Shown here in pieces: positions 32,883 through 42,366 of a stretch of 64,000 bases of DNA (its first letter is position 1; each line of letters opens with the position of its first letter). A model generated the notes under the pieces. That model saw only the letters and a list, made by a program, of their open reading frames with translations. It was not told the origin of the DNA and did not search any database. A program made the position numbers and the translations under genes. This DNA is from an uncultured Candidatus Saccharibacteria bacterium (GTDB lineage: Bacteria > Patescibacteriota > Saccharimonadia > Saccharimonadales > Saccharimonadaceae): contig CALISG010000022.1 of assembly GCA_938042065.1 (NCBI GenBank), forward strand, positions 1 through 64,000, given 5' to 3'.

Positions 32883-34148
32883 ATGAGAATCGCTTTCTTT
32901 ATTGACGATTATTTGCCGTCGGTGCATGGCGTGGCGACGTCGACTTTGAACTATAAGCAGGCTTTGGAGTCGCTTGGGCATGAGGTTTTCGTGGTAGCGC
33001 CAAAATGCGAAGGCTACGAGGACCACGACGATCACGTCATTCGCTTGCCATCAGCCAAGAATTATGTTTTTGATAAGCGTGAAATGGCGGTTATTTACCC
33101 TGGCCTAGCCAGGAAGCTTGATGAATACCAGTTTGATATCGTGCATAGCCAAATGCAATTTTATATGGGCGTACTGGCACACAGCGTGGCTAAGCGGCAG
33201 AATGTACCGCATGTGACGACTATTCACACACTTTATGTTGAATTAGTTAATGATTATCCGTTTATGGTGACTTCCGGCTTGATTGCGGCGACAGCGGCGT
33301 TTCCGGTAGTGTTGCGAACAAGGCCGATTTTGCCGAAAGCCTCGCGCGAGCAGTTGCGCTCAATGAGCAAAAGCACTATCAAAGATATCATGTCGCGCCA
33401 GGGCTGGCGGCTGATGGCGGCGTTTGCTAATAAGTGTGATGCTTGCATTGCGCCGTCGAAACACCTCGAGCGGATGCTGATCGAAGATGGCGGCTTGACG
33501 GTGCCATGCTACGTTTTCCCGAACGGTATTGACACCAAGCGCTATAAGAAAGCGTCGGCGGCTGATTCGCCGATTGAAAAGCGTCCTGGTGAGAAGTTTA
33601 TCATTTCAGTGGCGCGGCTGAGTCCAGAGAAGCGCCAGCGAACTTTGATTGAGGCCATGCCGCACATTCGCAGCAAAAAAGTTAAACTAGTTTTAGTCGG
33701 CGGCGGTCCGTACGAGGAGGAATTGCGACAGCGCGTTGAGGAGTTGGGCGTCGGCGATCGAGTAATTTTCGCTGGTATGCGTTCGGGCGACGAGGTAGCG
33801 GCGATGCTCAAGCAGGCTGATGTATTCTCGCTGGCGTCGTATCATTTTGATAACCAGCCAATGACTTTCCTAGAGGCGGCGGCTAGCGGTTTGCCGATTG
33901 TTTACTGCGACGAACGGATGACCGAGGCTTTGACCGAACGCAACGCTGTCTTGACTGATGGTATTGAAGGCAAAGATTTCGCAAAAGTATTTAATGATTT
34001 GTTTGCGTACCCAGAGAAAATCGAGGAGTTGTCGCGCGGCGCGTTGAGCGTTGCCAAGAAGTTTGATTCGACGGCGATGGCCAAAAAGATGGTTGAGCTG
34101 TATGAAAGTTTGGTTTCGTCCCATCAAGCGCTGGAAGAGGAGCAGTAG
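32883..34148 (+). CDS. Glycosyltransferase family 4 (glycolipid type)
   Basis: A 421-residue GT-B glycosyltransferase. FFIDDYLPSVHGVATST at the N terminus, HSQMQFYMGVLAHSVA and TIHTLYVELV are typical of diacylglycerol glucosyltransferases; the donor domain has SVARLSPEKRQRTLIEAMP and SYHFDNQPMTFLEAAASGLP with the EX7E motif. It probably makes a glycosyl-diacylglycerol for membrane lipids or lipoteichoic-like anchors. TATAAT at about 32866-32871 is followed by AAGGAG and the ATG at 32883, so unlike its neighbours it uses a Shine-Dalgarno site. Confidence 0.86.
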   Translation: MRIAFFIDDYLPSVHGVATSTLNYKQALESLGHEVFVVAPKCEGYEDHDDHVIRLPSAKNYVFDKREMAVIYPGLARKLDEYQFDIVHSQMQFYMGVLAHSVAKRQNVPHVTTIHTLYVELVNDYPFMVTSGLIAATAAFPVVLRTRPILPKASREQLRSMSKSTIKDIMSRQGWRLMAAFANKCDACIAPSKHLERMLIEDGGLTVPCYVFPNGIDTKRYKKASAADSPIEKRPGEKFIISVARLSPEKRQRTLIEAMPHIRSKKVKLVLVGGGPYEEELRQRVEELGVGDRVIFAGMRSGDEVAAMLKQADVFSLASYHFDNQPMTFLEAAASGLPIVYCDERMTEALTERNAVLTDGIEGKDFAKVFNDLFAYPEKIEELSRGALSVAKKFDSTAMAKKMVELYESLVSSHQALEEEQ

Positions 34149-34184
34149 CAGTTCAGGGTGCGAGATTCGGTGTATTCGGCGCAG

Positions 34185-34670
34185 CTAAAATTTGCGCAAA
34201 ATGCGGCTGTGTTCGCGTTCTAGGTCGCGCTGCTTGATGGTTTGGCGTTTGTCGTAGCGTTTTTTACCCTTGCCTAGAGCAATGACTAATTTGATATAGC
34301 GTCCGCTAGTAAGCAGTTTGGTTGGAACGATAGTGAAGCCTTCTTTTTTGCGAGCAGCTAATTGATCGATTTGGCGCCGGCTGGCCAGCAGTTTGCGCGG
34401 ACTAGTATTGACAGTGTGCGCATTTGGCGTGCCGCGTTCGTTCTGCCGCAAGCTAAAACTGGCGTTGTTAAGCCACAGCTCGCCGCCGCGAATAGTGACG
34501 TAAGCGCCTTTGAGCTGGACGTGGCCTTCTCTGGCTGCTCGCACTTCGAGTCCGGTTAAACTTAGGCCTGCTACGATTTCATCGCCAAGTTCATAATCAA
34601 ACCGCGCTCGGCGATTAACGATCGTTTGCATAGCTAGCTTTTTTGTCTTAGCGCTAGATTTCTTAGACAT
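34185..34670 (-). CDS. smpB: SsrA-binding protein
   Basis: A 161-residue tmRNA-binding protein for rescue of stalled ribosomes. The OB-like core is clear in VNRRARFDYELGDEIVAGL, SLTGLEVRAAREGHVQLKGA and GRYIKLVIALGKGKKRYDKR, and the basic C-terminal tail (QRDLEREHSRILRKF) is kept. TATAAT stands 6 nt before the ATG. The ssrA gene itself was not seen in the window. Confidence 0.96.
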   Translation of the reverse strand: MSKKSSAKTKKLAMQTIVNRRARFDYELGDEIVAGLSLTGLEVRAAREGHVQLKGAYVTIRGGELWLNNASFSLRQNERGTPNAHTVNTSPRKLLASRRQIDQLAARKKEGFTIVPTKLLTSGRYIKLVIALGKGKKRYDKRQTIKQRDLEREHSRILRKF

Positions 34671-34764
34671 ATGTTAATTATAACAGGTTTAAGACTTATA
34701 TTATACAACATTTATGATTAAAATACAATAGTGCTCGGGGTTGCTCTCTGTTACAATAGAATGA

Positions 34765-36495
34765 ATGATAGCTGATGTTCACATTACTGACAAAAGTTTT
34801 GGCGACAAGCAGTTGATGAGCGACGTTAAATTCAGCGTCAACGACGGCGAGAAAGTCGGGCTGATTGGCCGCAACGGCGTTGGCAAATCGACGCTATTTG
34901 GCATGTTGGCGGGAGTGGATAGCGACTATAGAGGGTCGGTTGTTTTCCGGCGCGGCAGCACGATTGTAGCGACGGCGCAGGAACACCATAGTTTGGGTGA
35001 TATTACAGTCCTGGAATATATCCTGCGCGGGCTGCCGGAATACGCGCGGCTGCGGCACATTTTGACGACTTATCCGGCGGCGATGGGTAGCGATATGCGC
35101 AAGATCGAGGAGTACAGCCAGGCGTTGGAGCGCTTTGGACAGAAAGATTTTTATCGCGTTGAAGAACTGGTGGCTGAGGAGTTGAAAAATTTCCAGATGG
35201 AAGGTTTTGGCGAGCACCAATTGGCGACTTTGAGCGGCGGGCAGAAACGCTTGGTCGAAGTTGTGAAAATCATGCATGCGCAAGCGGATCTAGCATTGAT
35301 TGACGAGCCGACTAATCATATGGATTATATTGCCAAGAAGCAGTTTATTGATTGGATGAAAAGCACCCGCCAAGCGATGTTGATCATCACTCATGACCGC
35401 GATGTACTGGCAGAGGTTGATCGAATTGTTGAGCTGCGCGATGGCGCATCAGTGAGTTATCGCGGTAATTATGATGATTATTTGCGCCAAAATGCCTCAG
35501 CGACAGGCAATGCTATGCAGGATTATGAACAAACCGAACGGCGGATTGCTAATTTGCGCGACAAAGTTCTGCAATTTCGCCGCCTGAAAGAAAAAGCCCG
35601 CGATCCTGGCACGATCGCACAATTCAAGCGGCGTGAGAACCAAGCGGCGGCCGAGCTAGAGAAACTGGAGAAAATCGACAAGCCGACTTTTTGGATTGAC
35701 AGAGAGAATGTGGCGCAATTGGATTATAAAGTAGCTGACCGCTATCAAAAATTTAAATCTCGCAATATTCGTTTGAATATGCGAGACGGCGCTATGCGTT
35801 CGCAGCGCAAGCTTGTCGAGGCTCGCGATTTGGCGCTAGGCTTCGACAAGCGGATTTTGTTCGAGGGTGTTAACATCGATTTGCGCGAAGGCGAAGCTAT
35901 CGAGCTGCGCGGCCGCAATGGCGCTGGCAAGACGACGCTGATTCGGGCGTTGATGGCAAATGCGTCCTCTAGCGATGCTTCCTCTGGCCGGCTTCGTAAA
36001 ACGGCTCAAGTCACGCCCCAGCTAGCTCAGGCTTTGATTGAGGATACTGTTCAATCTGTCCCAATTGTTTATGCTGGTTCTCTCTATCTCGATCCGCATA
36101 TTCGCGTTGGTATTTACGAGCAAGAGATAGCGGCGACTTATCTGAACTTGCCGCTGGCGCGAGCGATTGAGCAGATGTATCTCGATCGCGGGCTGAAAAT
36201 TAATGACACCAAAATCCGCCAGCTGATGGGCGATTACCTTTTTGTTGAGAGCGATGGCGCGGTGCCCTTGGCTAACTTGAGCGGCGGGCAAAAAGCTCGG
36301 TTTCAGCTCATTAGTATGCTAGCGAACGAGCCGCAACTGCTGATTTTGGACGAGCCGACCAATCACCTGGATTTGCCTTCAATCGAGGAGCTGGAAGCGG
36401 CGCTCGAGCGCTACGCTGGCGCAATTTTGTATGTCAGCCACGACGATTATTTTCGGCGCAAAATCGGCGGTTCGGTTGTTCAGATTGGCAGCTAA
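34765..36495 (+). CDS. ABC-F family ATPase
   Basis: A 576-residue protein with two ABC cassettes and no membrane domain. Cassette 1 has GRNGVGKST, LSGGQKRL and LIDEPTNHMD; a charged coiled linker (about 245-320) follows; cassette 2 has GRNGAGKTT, LSGGQKARF and LILDEPTNHLD. ABC-F proteins act on the ribosome as translation factors (EttA/Uup type) or antibiotic-protection factors. TACAAT lies 7 nt before the ATG at 34765. Cassette 2 contains an unusual Ser-rich insertion (ASSSDASSG) after its Walker A helix. Confidence 0.9.
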   Translation: MIADVHITDKSFGDKQLMSDVKFSVNDGEKVGLIGRNGVGKSTLFGMLAGVDSDYRGSVVFRRGSTIVATAQEHHSLGDITVLEYILRGLPEYARLRHILTTYPAAMGSDMRKIEEYSQALERFGQKDFYRVEELVAEELKNFQMEGFGEHQLATLSGGQKRLVEVVKIMHAQADLALIDEPTNHMDYIAKKQFIDWMKSTRQAMLIITHDRDVLAEVDRIVELRDGASVSYRGNYDDYLRQNASATGNAMQDYEQTERRIANLRDKVLQFRRLKEKARDPGTIAQFKRRENQAAAELEKLEKIDKPTFWIDRENVAQLDYKVADRYQKFKSRNIRLNMRDGAMRSQRKLVEARDLALGFDKRILFEGVNIDLREGEAIELRGRNGAGKTTLIRALMANASSSDASSGRLRKTAQVTPQLAQALIEDTVQSVPIVYAGSLYLDPHIRVGIYEQEIAATYLNLPLARAIEQMYLDRGLKINDTKIRQLMGDYLFVESDGAVPLANLSGGQKARFQLISMLANEPQLLILDEPTNHLDLPSIEELEAALERYAGAILYVSHDDYFRRKIGGSVVQIGS

Positions 36496-36567
36496 CGGAC
36501 TGCTTTTCCTGAACGCGCTCTTGTTGTGGTACGGCACGTATCAGGGCTAGAATGTATTTACGTAAAA

Positions 36568-37341
36568 TTAATTTGAATAATCGCCGCCCGTAACATTGAA
36601 GTACTCTTCGAGAGTTTTAATCTCGCGCTTTTTCATGTCTTGAGCAGTTTCGCGGCCAACGTAACGCCAGTGCCAAGACTCGACGACATAGCCGGTGATA
36701 TTTTTGGCGTTGTCAGGATAGCGCTGGATGAAACCGTACTCGGCGGCGTGCTCGGCCAGCCACTTGTATGTTGGCGTAGTGGCGAAGCACTGCAGGACGC
36801 AATTATCCGCCTTGAGGTCGACAGCTAAGCCAGTTTGATGTTCACTGCAGCCTGGCCGGGCGCTAGACGAGTCGGCTTCTTTCTGATTGCTATGTTTGAC
36901 CCAATAGTCATAAGTTTCGACTTGGTCGTTGTAAGATCGGTAGCCGCTAGTCGAGGCTAACGGCATTTTTGCTTGCGTGGCGGCGGCTTTCATGGCGTTA
37001 TATTGGGTGGCGGCCTCTTTGCGCAAGGATATCCCCTTTTCGATAGGCGCCAAATCATTCGGCTGCCAAGTTTTTGGCTCGAAGCAGTGCTTTTTGTTAA
37101 TAACAATGATCGTGCTGTTGTAGTCTTTTAAGACTTTCTTGCGGAGGGCGGCTTTTTCGGCCCAAGCTTTTTGCTGGGCGGCAGCGAGCTTGTCGGCGGT
37201 TTCCTGCTCTTTGGCCCTGATGTCTTTAGCGGTTTTGTAATAATCTAGCCCAGTGAAGGTAGCTAGACCTAATGTCGCTGAAAAAGCTAGCGTAATCACA
37301 AGCACGCTAAACTTATGCTTATTCAAAAATTCACCCTTCAT
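36568..37341 (-). CDS. VanY-type D-alanyl-D-alanine carboxypeptidase (M15B)
   Basis: A 257-residue membrane-anchored LAS-family zinc peptidase. An N-terminal membrane segment (about 11-30) is followed by a helical stalk (33-70) and the catalytic domain with SGYRSYNDQVETY, zinc ligands in SEHQTGLAVDLK and the ESWHWRYVG motif. It trims the terminal D-Ala from peptidoglycan stem peptides outside the membrane. It is monocistronic and unrelated in position to the VanX-like gene of the island. Confidence 0.92.
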   Translation of the reverse strand: MKGEFLNKHKFSVLVITLAFSATLGLATFTGLDYYKTAKDIRAKEQETADKLAAAQQKAWAEKAALRKKVLKDYNSTIIVINKKHCFEPKTWQPNDLAPIEKGISLRKEAATQYNAMKAAATQAKMPLASTSGYRSYNDQVETYDYWVKHSNQKEADSSSARPGCSEHQTGLAVDLKADNCVLQCFATTPTYKWLAEHAAEYGFIQRYPDNAKNITGYVVESWHWRYVGRETAQDMKKREIKTLEEYFNVTGGDYSN

Positions 37342-37525
37342 AATTTATAATTCTATTCTACCACAACTAAGCGCCAGCGGTATAGAAATCTTTGCAAGTT
37401 GATTAGTTAAAGTTGCGACAATGGTCGAGTAATATCAATTGACTCTAATGGGTAAAGTTTGATATCAGTAGCCGATAGGAGACGCTGCGTAAAGTACTTT
37501 GAAGTACGTGAATTGTTGTGCGATA

Positions 37526-37972
37526 TCATTCAGCTTGAGTAGTATCAATGATGTTGCGTTTATATTTTCCTATAGCCACACCGCCGCCAGCAAAAGCTAA
37601 AGCGACAAGCGTATATACAACTTTGGTGATAAACATAACGTCATAGTAATTGCGCAGCGCAAAATACCATCCTAGTCCAGCAAGAATGAGGATTATTCCC
37701 GTCGTGCGCCATGAGTGAGACTTAATGCCGAATGAAATCAAGTAGGACCCCAGCCCAAAAAGTACAAGAAACAAAACGGTATTTATTGCGCAGACAGGTA
37801 TGTCAAGATACATATCGGATGCTTTAAGACCAATCTGGATATTATATATGGGAAATTCTTGAACAACCGCCGGGTCTTGCTTAACTGGAGTCAGCAGCCA
37901 GCCTAAGAAACCAGATTGATGAATAATATTCCAGCCTGCCTCATGTGCCAAGAAACGAAAACAATCGTACAT
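37526..37972 (-). CDS. Small integral membrane protein
   Basis: A 148-residue protein with three or four membrane segments (about 57-80, 90-108, 112-134 region). Unrecognised; overall pattern fits small DoxX/DUF-type membrane proteins but no motif is decisive. TACAAT lies 9 nt before the ATG. It stands between the carboxypeptidase gene and tRNA-Pro. The 184 nt after it hold a short GTACTT/AAGTAC inverted repeat near 37492-37505. Confidence 0.55.
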   Translation of the reverse strand: MYDCFRFLAHEAGWNIIHQSGFLGWLLTPVKQDPAVVQEFPIYNIQIGLKASDMYLDIPVCAINTVLFLVLFGLGSYLISFGIKSHSWRTTGIILILAGLGWYFALRNYYDVMFITKVVYTLVALAFAGGGVAIGKYKRNIIDTTQAE

Positions 37973-38116
37973 TGTATTCTAATTGTAGCATAGATCAATA
38001 CCTCGCCGGTAGGGGTCGCTAAGTCGCATCAGGCACAAGACCCGACCCCACGACCCCGCCCGCACACAACCGAACATGCCCGAACAAGCCCAAAACACCC
38101 CCAAAACCCTCAAAAT

Positions 38117-38141
38117 CAAACAAAAACCCGCGCCACGGGTT
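38117..38141 (-). terminator. Intrinsic terminator after tRNA-Pro
   Basis: On the minus strand AACCCG and CGGGTT form a stem with a 5-nt loop, followed by a T-rich tract. It ends the rplK/tRNA-Pro side of the region. Confidence 0.65.
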
Positions 38142-38172
38142 CACCATGACACGGGTTTGAGTACGGGCTCAA

Positions 38173-38249
38173 TGGTCGGGGTGACTGGATTTGAACCAGC
38201 GACCTCACCGTCCCGAACGGTGCGCGCTACCAAGCTGCGCCACACCCCG
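38173..38249 (-). tRNA. tRNA-Pro (CGG)
   Basis: A 77-nt cloverleaf: acceptor CGGGGTG/CACCCCG, anticodon loop TTCGGGA (anticodon CGG), T-loop GGTTCAAATCC and encoded CCA. It lies 48 nt downstream of rplK on the same strand. Confidence 0.95.
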
Positions 38250-38297
38250 ACACTTAGCCTATTATATCCTAGGCGCCGGAGTGTGTAAACTATTTAG

Positions 38298-38723
38298 TTA
38301 GTCAACAACTTCTACGCCCATGCTGCGAGCGGTACCAGCAACTACCTTGACGGCGCCGTCTAAATCAATAGCGTTGAGCTGATCCATCTTGGTTTTGGCG
38401 ATTTCCTCGAGCTGGGCGCGAGTGATTTTGCCGACTTTATCGACGTGCGGCTTGCCGCTGCCCTTTTGGATGCCGATAGCACTGCGGATCATGTCGTCGA
38501 CTGGCTGGCCCAAGCAGTTCCAGGTGAAAGTGCGGTCTTTGTAGACTTGAATGTGCACGATGACATCTTTGCCCATCATGCCTTTGGTGGCTTCATTGAA
38601 TGGATTGATAAAGTCCATCATATTCAAGCCCCACTGGCCAAGCGTCGAACCGACTGGAGGTCCGGCGGTAGCGCGGCCAGCCGGAATGCGTAACTTTAAG
38701 TTACCAATAATTTTCTTTGCCAT
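38298..38723 (-). CDS. rplK: Ribosomal protein L11
   Basis: A 141-residue protein of the GTPase-associated centre. The N-terminal domain carries the proline-rich IPAGRATAGPPVGSTLGQWG, the C-terminal rRNA-binding domain ends with VVAGTARSMGVEV. It lies third in the secE-nusG-rplK order found in most bacteria, though rplA does not follow; tRNA-Pro does. A gap of 157 nt separates it from nusG. Confidence 0.97.
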   Translation of the reverse strand: MAKKIIGNLKLRIPAGRATAGPPVGSTLGQWGLNMMDFINPFNEATKGMMGKDVIVHIQVYKDRTFTWNCLGQPVDDMIRSAIGIQKGSGKPHVDKVGKITRAQLEEIAKTKMDQLNAIDLDGAVKVVAGTARSMGVEVVD

Positions 38724-38880
38724 AATTTTCCTTTACTAAATATATTGAGAAGCTGATATTTAGTGCGTAACTGCTATAGTATAGCGTGTTTTACGAGATT
38801 ACGCAAGCTAAAGCTCGGCGAGTTGTACGGTTTTGCAGAGCTTCAGCTCTCTTGCTGTGATAGGATTTTTGATTGGCGGC

Positions 38881-39429
38881 CTAGACTTTTTTGACTTGCA
38901 AAGCATCGAGCTCGACTGGCGTGTCGCGGCCGAACATGCTGACCATGATTTTGAGAGTGCCTTTGGCTGAGTCGATTTCGCTGACAGTGCCGTCGAATCC
39001 CTTGAATGGTCCGTCGATAATGTTGACTACCTCGCCTTCTGTGAAGTCGATTTGGTGTTTTGGATCCTCAACGTTCATGCGCTTTTTAATTTTGGTAATT
39101 TCTGCTTCGGAAACTGGAGTTGGCGAGGTGCCGCTACCGACAAAGCCGGTAACGCCTGGCGTGTTGCGGACGATATACCAAGTTTCGTCGGTTAATTTCA
39201 TCTCGACCAAGACGTAACCCTGAAAAATGATGGCATTGATGATTTTGCGCTTGCCATTTTTGATTTGAACTTGCTTTTCTTTCGGCACAATGGCATCAAA
39301 AATTTTATCAGCCATGTCGATGGTTTGAGCGCGCTGGCGAATGCTTTCAGCGACTTTTTCCTCGTAGCCGCTGTAAGTATGGATGGCATACCATTGCCGC
39401 GAGCTGTCATAACGATTTGATTTTGCCAT
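38881..39429 (-). CDS. nusG: Transcription termination/antitermination factor NusG
   Basis: A 182-residue protein with an NGN domain (QWYAIHTYSGYEEKVAESI onwards, contacting RNA polymerase) and a C-terminal KOW domain (about 125-182; EVVNIIDGPFKGFDGTV) that binds Rho or ribosomal S10. AAAGGA precedes the ATG. It follows secE by 10 nt in an operon. Confidence 0.97.
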   Translation of the reverse strand: MAKSNRYDSSRQWYAIHTYSGYEEKVAESIRQRAQTIDMADKIFDAIVPKEKQVQIKNGKRKIINAIIFQGYVLVEMKLTDETWYIVRNTPGVTGFVGSGTSPTPVSEAEITKIKKRMNVEDPKHQIDFTEGEVVNIIDGPFKGFDGTVSEIDSAKGTLKIMVSMFGRDTPVELDALQVKKV

Positions 39430-39439
39430 AAGATCCTTT

Positions 39440-39868
39440 CTACTTTGTTCCCATGATTAGTTTGAATAGCCAAGCGAAGCCATAATCTAGCAAGATAATG
39501 ACAAGGAATAACGCCGCAGTGAAAACAATCAGCGCGCCAACCATGCCCCAGGTCGAACGGCGGTCTGGCCAGCGGACTTGTTTGATCTCCTGCCAGGCGC
39601 CGCGGAAATAGCCAGCGATAGCGCTGAGCGGATTGCGGCGGCTTTTTGAGTTTTTTGATTTGCTGGTTTTGCTGGCGGTTTTGGTTTTGGCGCCAGATGG
39701 CCTAGCGGTCTTGGTGTTAGATTTCTCGGTTTGCGCGCGGCCAGCTAGTTCTTTGGCAGTCGCCAGAATGCTCGGCTTCTTTGGCTTTGCAGCTTTGTCG
39801 CCAGCAGTAATGCGAGTGATGCGGTTTTGTGATTTTTGCTTTGATTTACCTTTTGCGGATTTTGCCAC
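39440..39868 (-). CDS. secE: Preprotein translocase subunit SecE
   Basis: A 142-residue SecE with the conserved amphipathic helix and single C-terminal membrane segment (FRGAWQEIKQVRWPDRRST then about 107-135). Residues 1-80 are a long Lys/Ser/Thr-rich extension, making the protein about twice the usual short form. The start is GTG at 39868, 10 nt after GGGAGG. It is the first gene of secE-nusG. Confidence 0.93.
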   Translation of the reverse strand: MAKSAKGKSKQKSQNRITRITAGDKAAKPKKPSILATAKELAGRAQTEKSNTKTARPSGAKTKTASKTSKSKNSKSRRNPLSAIAGYFRGAWQEIKQVRWPDRRSTWGMVGALIVFTAALFLVIILLDYGFAWLFKLIMGTK

Positions 39869-39976
39869 GATAGTGTTTCCTCCCAAATTAAATAGCCTGG
39901 TATGTCCCAGACTGTCAAGCTAATTATACGACTGCCGAACGAAAATAGCAAGCGATTTCGTGTCTTTTCTGAAGCG

Positions 39977-41611
39977 TTAAGATTTATTCTTTTTAACGGC
40001 GGGCAGCGAAAAGCTAAATGTTGATCCATGATTAAGGCGGCTTTTGAGTTTGATCTCGGTTTTGAGCTTGAGAGCGAGTTTGGCAACGACGTAAAGCCCT
40101 AGCCCGGTGCCGCTGGTTTCGCGGGTGCGGTAATCTTCGCTGCGCCAGAATTTTTGGTATAAGTGTGCTTGGTCGCTGCGGCTGATGCCGATGCCAGTAT
40201 CTTTGACGGCAAAATTGATGGTGTCGTTTTCGCCTGGCTTGACGATGATGGTGACGCCGCCCTTTTCGGTATAGCGGATGGCATTGTTGATGAAGTTTTG
40301 CAAGACTTCTTTGAGGTAAAGGCGGCTTTGGTTAACCTGGCCGACCTGCGGTGCAATATCTATATCAAAGGTCAATGATTTGTCAGCGGCTTGCGGCGCG
40401 TATTCGGCGTATAGTTCATCAATTAGCGCTTGGACGTCGATGTTTTCCGGCTCGTCAGCGACACCGCGTTCAGCACGGCTCAAGGTCGAGAGATCGTTGA
40501 CCATTCGCGCCAAAAATATAATTTGCTCGTGAGCAGTGCTGATGCCATTGATTAATCTTTCTTTTGGAATGTCGGGACGCTTAATCATCAGTGAGACATT
40601 GCTCAGCGATCCTTCGGCAATAGTTATCGGGGTGCGCAGCTCGTGGCTGACAACCGAAATAAACTCGTCGCGCTCGTCGTCGAGAGATTTTTGCTTGGTG
40701 ATATCGCGCAAGATGATTACATAGCCATCGTCGCTAACGCTGTTGGTGCTGCGAATTGGCGAGTATGTTGCGCCGAGGCGAATGCTTTCATTGGATATTT
40801 TGGCAGTTAGATCATCGCGGAATTGCGTAGTTTTGGCGGAATGCAGCTTGTCAGCGAACTTGAATGGCTCTTTATTATTATCGACAATCGAAATAAAATC
40901 GTCAATACATTTGCCAGCGAGATCGGTATTAGTATCAAATAGGTTTAGTGCCGAGGCGTTGTATAGCGAAATGATACCGTTTCTATCGGTGCTAATAATA
41001 GCGTCAGAGAGGTTGTTGACGATAGTAACGATGCGATCGCGCTGCAGACGCTCGGCGGTTTGGCTGCGCAAGAGTTCGGCTTGATCAATCGCCTGAGCTG
41101 AAATGACCATCTTGACCATGTAGCTTATAATGAGCGTACCCAAAAAGTGGATGACGATAGACACAACTTGTTTGTCGTCGCTAGCATGAATAATAACACT
41201 GCCCGAAGCGGCAACAAACAGAGTTGCAATGCTGATATTGATGCCCGCCTGACCCAAATAAACAGAGCTAGCTAGCAACAGCGCCGACCAGGTGTAAATC
41301 AGCGGCATATCAAAACCTGAAACTGTCAGCACATAAACTAACGCTAGAATATGATAACTAATGAGTCCGATAATGTAGCCAGTATGCTGCCGCACCGTGA
41401 AAAATTGCCAAAAGCCGATGATGACCCAACAGATATTAACCACGTAGAAAGCATACATATTCACTGCTGTCGGCTTGCCGAGCGGCGAGAATTGCATGAA
41501 GACGCTGTACGCCACTAATAGCAGCGGAATCAAAAGCGCTATCCAGCGAATAATCTTCATGCGATGCGTTGACGGATCGATGTTTATATAATCTTTGACT
41601 TGGCCACCCAT
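39977..41611 (-). CDS. PAS-containing membrane histidine kinase
   Basis: A 544-residue sensor kinase. About six membrane segments occupy residues 18-175, with only short loops. A PAS domain (about 195-300) is followed by HisKA with the phosphoacceptor in ISVVSHELRTPI and an HATPase domain with NFINNAIRYT, DTGIGIS, FWRSEDYR and GTGLGLYV. The multi-pass N terminus suggests sensing of a membrane or small-molecule signal. No response regulator is adjacent; it stands between secE and the metallopeptidase gene. TATACT lies 10 nt upstream of the ATG. Confidence 0.93.
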   Translation of the reverse strand: MGGQVKDYINIDPSTHRMKIIRWIALLIPLLLVAYSVFMQFSPLGKPTAVNMYAFYVVNICWVIIGFWQFFTVRQHTGYIIGLISYHILALVYVLTVSGFDMPLIYTWSALLLASSVYLGQAGINISIATLFVAASGSVIIHASDDKQVVSIVIHFLGTLIISYMVKMVISAQAIDQAELLRSQTAERLQRDRIVTIVNNLSDAIISTDRNGIISLYNASALNLFDTNTDLAGKCIDDFISIVDNNKEPFKFADKLHSAKTTQFRDDLTAKISNESIRLGATYSPIRSTNSVSDDGYVIILRDITKQKSLDDERDEFISVVSHELRTPITIAEGSLSNVSLMIKRPDIPKERLINGISTAHEQIIFLARMVNDLSTLSRAERGVADEPENIDVQALIDELYAEYAPQAADKSLTFDIDIAPQVGQVNQSRLYLKEVLQNFINNAIRYTEKGGVTIIVKPGENDTINFAVKDTGIGISRSDQAHLYQKFWRSEDYRTRETSGTGLGLYVVAKLALKLKTEIKLKSRLNHGSTFSFSLPAVKKNKS

Positions 41612-41653
41612 AGCTATTATTAGTATAACCGCAAAGGCAATTTATGAAAAGAC

Positions 41654-42361
41654 TTAGACGATTGGAGTTTGGCGCTTGAGCTGCTGCCGGTGGAGTCGGT
41701 AGCGCGTGTCGTAGCGTTCAACTTCGCGCCAAAAGGCTGCGGAGTGATTCATATGGCGAGTGTGGCAGAGCTCGTGAATCAATACATACCGAATCAATTC
41801 ATCGGGTAGCTTCATCAAAGCAATGTTGAGGCTAATCGTTCCGTTGGAGCTGCAGCTGCCCCATCGGCTGCCGGCGTGGCTGAAGCGAACGCGCTGGTAA
41901 GAGAAGCTATGGATCCGAGCTAATTCTTCTAGTAGCGGCGGTAAGTATTTTTTGGCGTCGCGGCGCAAGATCTTGATTGCTTCGTCGCGGATTTGCTGTT
42001 GAAGTTCTTGGTCTTCAAGCGAAAATTCGGGCGGCAGCTTGACTAGCAGTTTGCCGCGCATGGTACGAATTTCCGGCTGTTTGATCATCTGTGTCGGCAC
42101 GATAGCTAATTGATGGGTTTTGCCGATGAGCTGCCCGTCGTGATACGGCTGGGCGATGGACGAATCTTTGGCTATTTTGCGCAAGTCTTCGCGCGACTGT
42201 TCAATAAACGAGCAAATAAACGCTAGCGGTACTAGCCGGCCGCTAGTAACGACGAAGCGCCCGTCGGTGCCGAGCTTGATGCGGGTGTAGCGAGTAGCGC
42301 GGCGCATGATAGCAATCTCGCCGAACTCCGGATCGTCGATAGTTTGGGGTTTAGTAGGCAT
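41654..42361 (-). CDS. YgjP/WSS-like metallopeptidase
   Basis: A 235-residue zinc protein of the YgjP (DUF45) family. The signature SRWGSCSSNGTISLN is followed by the zinc motif HELCHTRHMNHSAAFW, with the HExxH-like HELCH and a third His. The family was first annotated as predicted metal-dependent hydrolase. The N-terminal half is divergent. It lies 5 nt downstream of the P-loop protein gene and is probably cotranscribed. Confidence 0.85.
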   Translation of the reverse strand: MPTKPQTIDDPEFGEIAIMRRATRYTRIKLGTDGRFVVTSGRLVPLAFICSFIEQSREDLRKIAKDSSIAQPYHDGQLIGKTHQLAIVPTQMIKQPEIRTMRGKLLVKLPPEFSLEDQELQQQIRDEAIKILRRDAKKYLPPLLEELARIHSFSYQRVRFSHAGSRWGSCSSNGTISLNIALMKLPDELIRYVLIHELCHTRHMNHSAAFWREVERYDTRYRLHRQQLKRQTPIV

Positions 42362-42366
42362 ATTAT